Shown here piece after piece: positions 10,710 through 22,140 of a stretch of 64,000 bases of DNA. A program made the position numbers and the translations under genes. Numbering within the stretch: position 1 is the first letter of the stretch; every line of letters starts with the position of its first letter. A model generated the notes under the pieces. It saw nothing but the letters and a program-made list of their open reading frames with translations, made no database searches and was not told the DNA's origin. Source of the stretch: Rostratula benghalensis (lineage: Eukaryota; Chordata; Aves; Charadriiformes; Rostratulidae); assembly GCA_013399305.1 (NCBI GenBank), contig VXAI01000166.1:644460-708459 (forward strand). Direction: 5' to 3'.

Positions 10710-13700
10710 TGAACGACAAGAAAAATCTGAAACAGCAAGGTCTCCTCTCGCCACCTGAGATCCCCTGCATGCTCTTGCCTGTAGGTGCTGACCCAAGAAT
10801 TTGTGCAAGGGCCACAACACTGCTCAGTAAAGGGCAAGGGAAACATTCTAAACCACAAAACTGCACAAGTGATGTCGATCGTAGTGTTAAATTCCCCGGC
10901 ATAAAACTGGGAAGGAAAAACTTTGCATTCAAAACTCAGCATTGTTGCAGCTGCCCTATCAATTTGAATACACCAGTGAGCTGAATGTGGAGGAGTCTGG
11001 ATATACTCCAGTTCCATTCAGGGTCAACACAACCTTTGGCATCAGGGTAGCAGAGTAACCCTGAAGGTGGCTAGATATGCAGATAAGCACTCACTAAAAC
11101 TTGCTTACATTTTACTAATCCCAGTGATCACCACTGCATACGGTATATTTGAGGACAGGGAGAGCTGCAGCAGCTGCCTGAGCAATAGGTGTACCTGTGA
11201 GAGGACACCCCTCTCTCCAGGGGATCAATGCTGGAAGAGGAGCCCTTAGTTCCAGGAGCTGGAGCTCAGCAGGTTTGAAGCCAAAGGGTGCTCAGCTCTT
11301 GGTCCAGCAGATGGTGGGAAGCAGAGGTAGAGAAGCCCATGCTCCCTGGAAAAAACAAAGCGACCTCCAGGAACAATGCCACCTGAAAGCTTTGCACCAT
11401 GTCTTCATCAGAGCCAGGCCCTGTACAGGGTTACTGGGACTGAACAAAGCAAGTATTCCTCGTTTTACTACTTTTATTACTTGCCTCAGCACAGCCACAT
11501 CAGGTTGACGGCGCAGTGACTTCACATGCGGCTTTTTGAAGAAATTAACTAGGTGCTTGATCTCCAATGAGTAATGGTGTTGACCGCCACTTCTCTTGTT
11601 AAACATGACTCTCCCAGCAGATATGTACTTTTTCCTCCGAGTAACACTGTGTCAACACGAGTTCACGTTTTCCTCTTAGCCCAACACCCTGTCAATATTC
11701 ACAAGCGCACACAAGGTAATATTGACTGATGAAGTTTGAGAACATGAGTTTTCAACAGGAAAGTCAACAGGAATTACTTTTTGGGCACTTGTATTATTTG
11801 AGTTGTACAAAATGAACAAGCTATTATAGCTTGTGTTTGATAATTGAAAACTTAATGTTCAGCTGCAACCTATAAGCATGAAATCAGCTCCATCAGAGCA
11901 TCCTTATAACTTTTGCTTATAACATCTAATGTGACAGTCTTCGATGGAATACAAATATCATTTGGATCAAGGCAGAAATTGCCTTTGGAAACTAATCTGA
12001 AGAAAGCAGAACAACATCTTTTTTCTCAAAGGATTTTTTATTTTCTTGAACTGATAATAAGATTATTTGTCTTCACATACATTTATGTCTGTGTTATAAG
12101 TATTCGTAATACTAGCCTCAAAGAAAAAAAGAAAAACAATAAATTATTTTTAAAATAATAAACTTTTCATCTTTTTGCTCCAATTAGATCTATACAACTC
12201 TTAGTATCTTTATCAACATTGCTAAGTCATTTAAATAAAAAAAAGGATAACCACTGCTTTTAATTAATATCTCTGGCATTTCTTTTATTTAATCCAATAG
12301 ATTATTGCATTCCAATAATAAAATAAAAAAAGTCTTTTTATATTTGCTAGTTGAATTGAGCAAAATTTATGAAGAAGTCTAAAATCAATGATCTGCCAAC
12401 ATCAGGAAGGAAAGCAGACCTCTTAGCACATTTGAGAACTAGCATAAATAACACGAATACTATTAATCTCCTTCCTATAGTTATTTTCAGTGTAATCCTC
12501 ATGGTTAAGTGTAGCTGGTTATACAGCTGCGCCCAAGGGGATGTGGGAAAGTCTAAATAACTTGTACGAAGCTTATATAGGAAACCAGCCACAGTTTTTA
12601 CAAGAGACTCATCCATTTCACACTAACACTTGCATCAGTTTCTGATCTCACTCTTTCCTGGGCTGACACCAGATGATGATGAACCCAGAAAATTCTTTCT
12701 GGAAAAGCAATATTTCCAGAGAAAACATCCAAGGTCATTTAAAGTACAAATTACTTCTTTTACCTGTGATGATATTCATGTAGCATGTGCAGCACAGCTT
12801 GATCTCTTTTCTAAAAGGGCAGCCTCTGTATCACCCAAAAATAACACTTTAGAGCTCAGGGTATCCTCTTTTTGTTCAGAAGGAAGACTTACTTTACATG
12901 TTGCAAATAACAAGGTACTGTTATCAAAGACAACTGAAAAGACCTTTATCTTCCCACCAGAGAGTAATCGAGCATGGGGCCAGACCAGGCATGGCAGAGA
13001 GCAACCAAAGAGAAAAGATTCACTTCAGCCCTTTCTGAGATAAACATTTCTAGATTATTTGTAAGAGCTGTCCTTCACATGGCCAAAAAAAATCATGCAC
13101 TGCTTAATTTTGTTTTTAAAGACACTCACGATACTGTTATTTCCGGATGTTTAAACTCTGGGGCGGCTCAGAGTGAAAATATCCCGGGCAGGACTCCGTC
13201 CTTGATGCCAATTTTCAACTTCCAGGCTGTCAGCCTAAACTGGGAGTAGGCTAGGAAATGGATGCCTGGCTGTCAAAACACATAAAACATGGAACAAGAA
13301 AAAGCCCCCAGCAACAGACAGCATAATCAGACTGATGGACTCCCATACATGAACCTGGGATGTGGGAACAATGGAGCTAACTGCTTAGGGGTCCACTTTC
13401 TCTAAAGAACCCACAGACAAAAGTCTGCCCTAAGACAACATAGAAGTATTATGGACTTTGTGACATAAACATGGCTGCTTGCCCCTTCTGCATATGCCCT
13501 GCAGTTCCTGGGTGCTGGGACACTAGGAGTTGTCTGCAGGCTGGGGAAGCCACTTCAGCAGACAGGTACAATGTGGTCAGCACTGCAGTGGCATCCAAGC
13601 CCTTCTTGGGGTTTTGGCTTATGGTTATAAAAGCTTCTTGTTTGTTTATAAACCTGTTCTGAATGTGGAAAATAGAATAATCAAGCCAATTTCCATGCCA

Positions 13701-15937
13701 CATCACCTCTTTCTTATGAGTATTATTCCATAACAAATATGGAAAAAGGCTGTAGCATATTCCATATCCTCTAACGGGTGTTTTAGCAACATAAACCAGC
13801 AAGAAATACCTTAATCACTCTGACCCACAATATGGTTGCAGTATGTTTTAAAAAACAAGAATACAAACAAAAACAGAGAAAAAACCCTCACCATTTGCAT
13901 AAAACCTTGCTGTGTAAGAGATTCACGCATTCAGACCCTATCTCTACCCAGCGATTGCAGGATACTGGATGCCACCTCCCCTTCAGTGACAACGCTCCGA
14001 GCAAACACAACTGCATCAACAGGCAGCTCATGAAGCTGGGCAGTGCAATTACACGATCTTCACTGGCACAAGTTTTTTAGTAAAAGCATCCTAAGGTCCA
14101 TTGTCTTATATAAAAGTAACTATTGCCGAAGATTTTGGCCAAGATTTAACACTTTGCTGTCTGCTGTAGTGAACAGCAAAACCAGAGACAAGGATGCCCA
14201 CTAATACTGTATTCTATATTGTCAGCAGACACATCTATAAATTGAAATTGAACTGAAATTGAACTATATACACAAATTCTGTAACAATTACGGAGCACAA
14301 ACTGAGCTGATTTATTTCCCTATTTTCTGCCACTGGAGGGCATTCATTGCCCTCACAAAGCCTTCCTCTTGCAGCGTGCAAGCAGCAGAGTCGCTGCAGA
14401 AAGGCACACACCAGGTCTGTGTCATTCTGTCTTACCCCACACAACACTAATACACACCCACACGTCCTCTCCGGCATTTCCCCATGGGAGCTCCCAAGGA
14501 AATCAGGACTCTTCTGCAGACAGGTATTTGAGCGTGCATTTCATCTGCAGGCTCAGAAAACCTCACAGAAGTCAGGAGACTTAGTCAACAGCTTACAAGT
14601 AGATACTGGTTTCAGAGGCACAGTGCTGAGAATGGTTGGGGAGCAGCATTTGGCCCTGGTCCTAGGAAGAGATGGGGTCCATCCTTTGGCACCTGCATTT
14701 CTGAAGCTCTGGCCTAGCAGCTGCACAATCGTACTACTCAGATGTGTCATTATTCCCTTAGATGCAACCCAAGTCAACAGTGCTGTTGAACATCCCACAT
14801 GATACATCTTGTTAAGCAGGAGCAAAGAAGAGCATTTTTTTCCACTGGGGAAAGTTCAGATAAAACCTCTACATAACTCCCATCACCAAGGTGGCTGCAC
14901 CAGCACTCCCACGTTTCAGAGAGCAGCAGAAACTGTATTTCTCTCAGTTACTCAGGCCAGCATGACCTCTCTGAGGAGTTATTTATTATAAGAAAATTTC
15001 TTCAGGCTCAAAGCAGAGCAGCTCATCCTTTAATTTATCAGGAATATATTTAGCATGATAAAAGGTCTAACAGCATTGCCAAAATTGAGACTATACTTGC
15101 TCCAAAGATCTTGCCAGGTCTGAAGTAAGCTTACCAGTAACACCATCAGCGTCAGGGCAAAGCTTGTGCTTTCTAAAACCTTTTTTTTATTTGTACCCAC
15201 AGTTCATGAAAGGCGTCTAGTTTCCATGGTGAAAGTTTTGTAAGGATAAAAAAATTAGGGGTGAGGAAGTTAACCAACTATAAATAAACCTAGCTGTTTT
15301 CATTCAGTGTATATATAGAAGGAAGACACTTGCATATCAGTTAAAGATATGAAACTGGTGTGTTGGCACTTCGGGTGGGCCTGGAGTTTCTGCAGCTAGG
15401 CGTGAGGGTGAGGACATGTGAAACAATGGTATAGCTTCACATCACTACACTGGGGTTTACTTATTTATTTGCAGCCTGATCCTCGCACAGCCATGCTGCT
15501 CCTTCCATTGACTAACACGTGCAACTTCTGTAGATCAATCTACCAACCTGCTGCCCACCCTAAGCGAACAAGAAACTTAAAGCAACTCACTCTCAGCCTT
15601 GCTGCATCCTGCCCACAAGACCCTCAGTTCCAGAAACATGTGCTGATGGGGATTACACAGGGAGCTAAATATCTTTTTAAATAATTGCCCAAAGGGTGTA
15701 TGAATAGTATGAACTTTTGGCTGGGCAGAGGAGGAAAAAAGGTATTTCACGAGCACTTGTTTAGACAGTCAATGCTAATTCCAGCTCAATGATTCCTCAC
15801 TGGAAAATCCTGTTGGCATCAAATGACAGCCCTCTATAACAATCTTCCTTACCCTGGGAGGACATTTTATTATTGTGTTTTCTTTAAATGGACTTTTTCT
15901 GCTTGACATATTGCATAATGTGGGGTGGTGGGCTTTA

Positions 15938-16058
15938 AAAAAAACAAAAACAAAACAAAACAAAACCAAAACAAAAACACAAAACAAAAACAAAACCAAA
16001 AAAACAAAATAAAAACAGAACAAAAACAAAATCCAATCCCCCCCAAACAACAAGAAAA
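15938..16058. repeat. (CAAAA)n / (CAAAAA)n simple repeat
   Basis: About 120 bp consisting almost wholly of A with single C spacers every four to six bases, with a few CC interruptions and a CCCCCC run near the right end. On the minus strand it translates into the low-complexity Phe/Val/Leu frame at 15775-16053, which should not be taken as a protein. Confidence 0.92.
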
Positions 16059-17654
16059 AAATTAAATAGGTTCACAAACTATAATAATTCATTCTTTCAG
16101 CTGATTAATAAATTGAAAAAAACTGTACTTGGACTCAAGCGCAAACATTTTCCCTTCATTGCAGAGTAACACACGAAAGTGTAGAAGATGGCCTTTAACC
16201 AATAGCCTGGCTGGGAGAAAACAAACAATTTGTGTTATCCTCAAATTTTGAGTGTAGATGGAGAGGCTTGGGAATGTAGAACTCCAAATATTGCATTAGT
16301 TCAGTTCTAGTCTCCAAAAATCCAAGGGCTGCAGCTTGCTAAACACCAAGCTAACCCTGAAGGTGAAAAGCACAACAGCCAACAGAAAGAGGGCACAGCT
16401 TAGGCTTTCTCTTACTTTTACGTCCCATTCCCTGTCAGAGCTCTCTGCAAACTGGCCATGAATTCTATACGAGTTTAATCATGTTCCTTATTTACTAGAA
16501 AGTATTTCTTCAGTTCATATCATCTTGTTCAAAGGTGGAAAGTATAAGGAGGAAGACACAGGTATACTGCTTGGTCGGTTCCCACCACAGACTTGCAATT
16601 AAAACATCAATCCAGGAAGATGACTGGAGGCTAAATCTGAGGTGCCATTTGGGTCTCTGCAACCTCTTCTACCTTTAAGCAACTTTATCATCAGAACAGG
16701 AAATAGCAGTCAGCAGCATGGGCACGGACACATATTACATTCATGACATTTAGTTGTCATCAGAATACAAAACTGTACCTGGGAGGTTACTACAGCAGAG
16801 AATAACTTGTCCAGTGCTTTTCGGTAACATTTATTATGTTATTACTTGGGTGGTAATAATTATATGTTGTAACTTCCATGTGTTAATTACTTTTTAGAAT
16901 TCTTCCAGAAATTTAAATTACATGTGTAAATATATCTATATATAGATACAGCATGCATACATTTATTTTTAAATATATATATATCTTATCAGTTGGAAAA
17001 TTAAATACACCAAGAAAAAACAAACATAATTGAGTTTAATTAAACATTATTAAATTTTATGATGGTTCCCAGTTGGGTAAACACAGTTTTGAACTGTTGT
17101 AATAAAGCAGAATTCCAATGGAGTTAGTTTAATAACTTGTTCTTCACAACCATCAAAACTTTCTTGGGAATTAGTGTGCTAGATAGATAGTATGATAGAA
17201 CCATATATTTTCAGCAATAAGATCATTAAAACAGTCTGAGTGGATTTACTTAAAGTTCCTTGAAACAGTAACAATTAACTGTCTCTCCCATGAAATATTT
17301 CAGGGGTATTTCAGGGAAAGAAGTTCTTTACATAAACAAAAATTTTAAAATCTTAAAAATTAAATATCCATCTGTAGGTTCAAGGATGTGGGGATTTTTC
17401 TTCTGGGTTTTCAAGGAGATAAAATACTTCAAGAGTCTTTCTAAAGATTTGGTTTAAGATCATCTATTTTCTGAGACCTTTTTATCTTTTTTTATCTAAA
17501 TGGCTAGTACCGACGGGTGAGAACCATGGAGTCTAATAAAACCCCAAACCAACCCTTTCATTGGAACATTGCTCTCAAACATGGCTCACAGATATGGAAG
17601 CTCTTTGCTGGCAGAGATGTTACTTCACGTTTGGCACAATGACAGCGTGAACAG

Positions 17655-18645
17655 CTGTGTCTTAACATCCCTCAGGGATCAGTACTGGGACCAGTACTAT
17701 TCAATATATACATCGATGACTTGGATGACGGAATGGAGTGCGCTATCAGCAAGTTTGCTGATGACACAAAAATGGGAGGAGTGGCTGACACACCAGAAGG
17801 CTGTGCTGCCATCCAGCAAGACCTGGACAGGCTGGAGAGTTGGGTGGGGAGAAATTTAATGAAATATAACAAGGGCAAGTGTAAAGTCTTGCATCTGGGC
17901 AAGAACAACCCCAGGTACCAGTATAGGTTGGGAAATGACCTGTTGGAGAGCAGCATAGGGGAAAGGGACCTGGGGGTCCTGGTGGACAGCAGGATGACCA
18001 TGAGCCAGCACTGTGCCCTGGTGGCCAAGAAGGCCAATGGCATCCTGGGGTGCATTAGAATGGCTGTGGTCAGTAGGTCAAGAGAGATACTCCTCCCCTT
18101 TTACTCAGTGCACTGGTGAGACCGCATCTGGAATATTCTGTCCAGTTCTGGGCCCCTCAGTTCAAGAAGGACAGGGGACTGCTTAAGAAAGTCCAGAGCA
18201 GGGCTACAAAGATGAATAAGGCAGTGGAGCATCTCCTGTATGAGGAAAGGCTGAGGGAGCTGGATCTCTTTAGCTTGGAAGAGACTGAGGGGTGACCTCA
18301 TTAATGTTTATAAATATGTAAAGGGTGAGTGTCAGGAGGATGGAGCCAGGCTCTTCTCAGTGATGGCCAATGATGGGACAAGGGGCAATGGGTGCAAGCT
18401 GGAACAGAGGAGGTTCCACTTAAATATGAGGAAAAACTTCTTCACAGTAAGGGTGATGGAGCACTGGAACGGGCTGCCCAGAGAGGTGGTGGAGTCTCCT
18501 TCTCTGGAGACATTCAAAACCCGCCTGGACACGTACCTGTGTGACCTGATCTAGGTGTTCCTGCTCTGGCAGGAGGATAGGACTGGATGATCTTTCAAGG
18601 TCCCTTCCAATCCCCAATATTCTGTGATTCGGTGATTCTGTGATT
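17655..18645 (+). mobile_element. CR1 LINE, 5'-truncated, with reverse-transcriptase C-terminal half and 3' end
   Basis: The frame entering at about 17662 reads [20 protein letters not shown] and then [11 protein letters not shown]. These are the conserved PQG motif and the catalytic xADD box of CR1 reverse transcriptase (the F-A-D-D form, as usual for CR1). The open frame from 17721 continues 132 codons through the post-catalytic region (NGILGCIR) to 18119; the rest of the reading frame is displaced by a frameshift. The 3' UTR (GGATGATCTTTCAAGGTCCC) and terminal ATTCTGTGATTC-type repeats at about 18618-18645 give the expected CR1 3' end. The 5' half of the element, with the endonuclease and RT motif A, is missing. 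It is a dead copy; the frame preserved over RT suggests moderate age. Confidence 0.95.
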
Positions 18646-21600
18646 AAGAGAGACAAGAAACAGTGTTAGAGAAGGTCCTCAGAAGTTTTAAACTGCAGAT
18701 AGCATGTAGGTTTCTGTCTGAAACTTACTTTCACTTGATGTTAGGGTGTTATCATTTCTTAGAAAGTGAAATGCATTTGTAGGCGATTGAACTTAGTAAT
18801 CAGTTTCTTTGCCACGCTTCAGGACACAGTACAAATTGATGTTCAGACATACTGTACTTTTTCATATCCATTTTCAAACAATAAAAGCAACAACAACAAA
18901 AAAAACTTTGGCACATTTAATTACACCATGCCCAGGAGGAAGGTATCACCTACGGATATCACTGATAAATTGTTTTTTCAATTTTCCTTTAAAATCAGAT
19001 ATAACTTACTGGTCTCAGATCTGGCCTGTATCATTCCAAACATGACTATTTTCCACCTGACCATGCAATAGCATTAGCGTCCCTTCATTTCAAAAGCGTT
19101 CAATGTGACAATCAGGAGACTTGGGGATATGTGAATATAATAGATACTTTCTGATCTTGATTGAAAGGGATCCTGCCTTCTAAATGCTCTTCAATTATTG
19201 TACATAGTACCACATAAAAACATCTTAAATATTTTATAGCCCTGTAATGACAGCTGTCAATGCTCCAATACAGACCTGAATGTTATGTGCCTCAAAACAG
19301 TTAGAAATATAATAAAAGTATTTATTTTCAGACACTCCTAGAAACTGGCATGCAGAATGGAACACAATTCACTTAAATACAGGAACTTGACCAAATACAA
19401 GAATTTGGCTAAGCAATCTGGAACAGAATATTGAAAATCTTCATCTAAGATGTATGGGTTAGCAAATGAAGAACCAGCAGTTGCTAAACTATTCATTCCT
19501 TCTGACTTTGAGGAGAACTTGCTACCTCAGAGATACACATTTGGTTACACTTGAAAGGCACACACTCACCTCTAAATCAAAGGAATTATTGATCACCACC
19601 CAGAAAAATAAAAATCCAGAAATTAGTTCAGTGCTAAAGAAAAATCAAAAGAACAGAAGTCCATCATTTTATTCTCAGGAAGTCTTTATTACAAGTCTCT
19701 TTAGCACATTTGTCCAAGAGCTAAAGCTTAGATACGTATATATTTATTAATTTTCACATAGCATAAAAAGAACTTGTGATTAAGAAAAACTTGAAAGTAA
19801 TTTCAATATCTTGCATTTGGTCCCTATGTTTTTTTTCCTATTTCACATCCCAAGTAAGTGAAACTCTACCAAAAGCATCATATTTTCAGATATGTCAACT
19901 AAACAGTCAAAGGTCAAGAGGCCATCTAAAACATAAGCCAGACTAGCAGGGCTGACAATTGACACAGTGAAAAGTAAGGGACAAACACATAAGATAAGGG
20001 ACAAGGTGACTTGGGCTCCCATTCTTGTATGTGGAGGAGGCTAAATGCAATGTAAAGACTGCATTCTATTCATTCCTGACACAGGGCATGCACCGCACTG
20101 CAAACTCCAAGCTACCACACATGCTGGGGCAGATGCAGAGATTAATGGGTCAGCAGAAGCCTTACCCTTAACTTCAGAGTTTTAACTGCAGCTTCTGGGG
20201 TTTAATATGGTCACCCAAATCTCACTGCTTTTGTGATTGCTATCAACTATTTACGGAGCTTGACATAACCACAAGAATATTTTCATCCAAAAATCAGTTG
20301 CTCTGTCAAACACAACATATTTTAAGAGAACATTGGCACTATACATTGATTTCAGGATGAAATGCAACAGCATTTAATGAAGACAGATGCAAAATTAGGT
20401 TGATGATATGTTAATCTAAACAGTAGGATAATGAGAAGCTTTGATGAAAGAGTGGTAACATGAAAGAAGTTCTCAAGATTTCTGCTTGCTGCATCCTCTC
20501 CAAAAGAGCCACTACAGAATACTGATGCTTTCTGGAGACTATTACTTCAGTTCTGGCTACTTAAGAAAAAAAACAGGAAAACAGGTTACTCAGATCCATG
20601 TTCTTACCTCACTCAAGTTGTAGGGATGCGAGTTATGAAACAAAGCTAATAAAAACCAGAAGTCAGTATCTCCCAGAGACCCAAATATTGGTTTTCAACT
20701 GTAATTCATGGGCTTCGCTGTTTTCAGGCACCGCGCAGCAGCTTCCATGCAAAAGGGCAGACCACAGACCAATCTACACTGCACCAGGTGTCATAGGACC
20801 CAAGGAGACACAACAACTATCCAAAATAAGTGGAGTACTGGACATGTCCTCATTATCCAAAATAAGTGACCAAGAGTTATATAGCACAGAGCTGCCACGT
20901 TTGCTCCATCCAGACTGGGTATTTCCTGACCTGTGACAGTTGTCCTGGTAGGCAGTACACTAAGTTGAATCACCCCATCCCACTGCCCCAGTGCAGTGGG
21001 TCAAAACTGCTCATGCAGAAGTGAGAGGCAACAACATCCCCAAACATGAAGCAGGGGAGGTGGAGGGGGAAGAGAGAAAGCAACACAGATACCACTACTA
21101 AATAACTGAGATTTGTGATGGAGATACTACAACTTTGCTGGCTTACCATAACAGCCACTTTGTGTGTATCTTAACACTGCATTCACTAACAGTTACGAAA
21201 AACAAAAAGTCTGAATTTTCCCACAAAAAACAACTTATCGAAAGCATAGGTCAGAAAAATAGTAAATCCTGTATCTCCTCAGATATCTAGACAGTCAAAG
21301 AGTCTCTTTTCCAGCTTCTACCATCTCTAATGCACTGCTAACATACCCAAAGCAAAATTGATCTTCGAATACACCCCCCTTCTTCTGACACTTAGCTTTT
21401 CCTTGGAAAAAATCCTTACAGTGTTTTCAACGCCTGCTCCTTGACCATCACCACACACCCTTAGCAAACAAGGTGGTGACAACCAAGAGTGCAGTTTTAA
21501 CTTCCCTTGTGCTTTCTTCTGTTATCAAACAAAGTTGCCATGTCTCAGCAGGACTTGCAACCCAGGCATTTGAAGGTCAAAGGTTAATGAAGGAAAACAG

Positions 21601-21896
21601 GATCTGGTAACAATATTACTGACAATCTCAGGGCTTGTAGTTGGTCCCTGCTGTGGTTGCATCTTCATGAGACTGATGCAGGAAAGTCATAGGGGCTGGT
21701 CTTTTGGTTTTAGGCTATTCTGAAACCATACTGAGGAAGAAAGTGGAAAAATTCTTGTGGAATGTACTCACTTTACTACATTTATACCCAAGACTCAAAA
21801 GTCTGCTTCTGGCATTAATAAACATTCAAAATTTAATGCATCTCTTTGAGTGTAAGAATTCTTACAAAAAAAAAAATAAAAAATGTTGCAGATCAC

Positions 21897-22140
21897 TTTG
21901 AGACTTGTTTTTACAAAGTTCTGTCCCACCATGTGGAGATCATACTTTGGGGTACTATCCCCCACAGCTGAAAAACAAAAAACAAAACAAAATTTGAGAC
22001 TTGTTTTTACAAAGTTCTGTCCCAAAAAAAAAAAAAAAAAATTTGGGGTACTATCCAAAAAAAAAAAAAAACAAAAAACAAAACAAAAAAAAAAAAAAAA
22101 AACCCAAACAAACAAACAAAAAAAAAACCCAATCAAAACC
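21897..22140. repeat. 96-bp direct duplication merging into A-rich low-complexity tract
   Basis: The segment starting TTTGAGACTTGTTTTTACAA at 21897 recurs at 21993, and TTTGGGGTACTATCC at 21946 recurs at 22042, both exactly 96 bases apart. The CAAAAAACAAAACAAAA tail also repeats at the same spacing. In the second copy the 18 bases matching 21928-21945 and the ten bases matching 21961-21970 are all A. Beyond 22085 the sequence is a C-interrupted A tract to about 22140. Confidence 0.95.

Larger units (their letters stand above)
8756..17654. other. intergenic DNA with simple repeats
   Basis: About 8.9 kb with no recognised gene. The part from about 8.8 to 10.0 kb is richer in G and C, with several overlapping short open frames on both strands but no splice-bounded exon or domain. 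The longest frame (12630-13043, 137 codons) has no recognised motif. Simple repeats lie at 10682-10709 and 15938-16058. The stretch from about 16.8 to 17.3 kb is very AT-rich and contains a 14-bp palindrome (ATCTATATATAGAT, about 16934-16947). Confidence 0.6.

Noticed and set aside
12630..13043. 137-codon plus-strand open frame as a gene
   Set aside because: No domain, no splice or promoter context. Rough stop-frequency reasoning for six frames over 64 kb of AT-rich DNA predicts several open frames of about 130 codons by chance.
15775..16053. 92-codon Phe/Val/Leu-rich minus frame as a membrane peptide
   Set aside because: It is the translation of the (CAAAA)n simple repeat.
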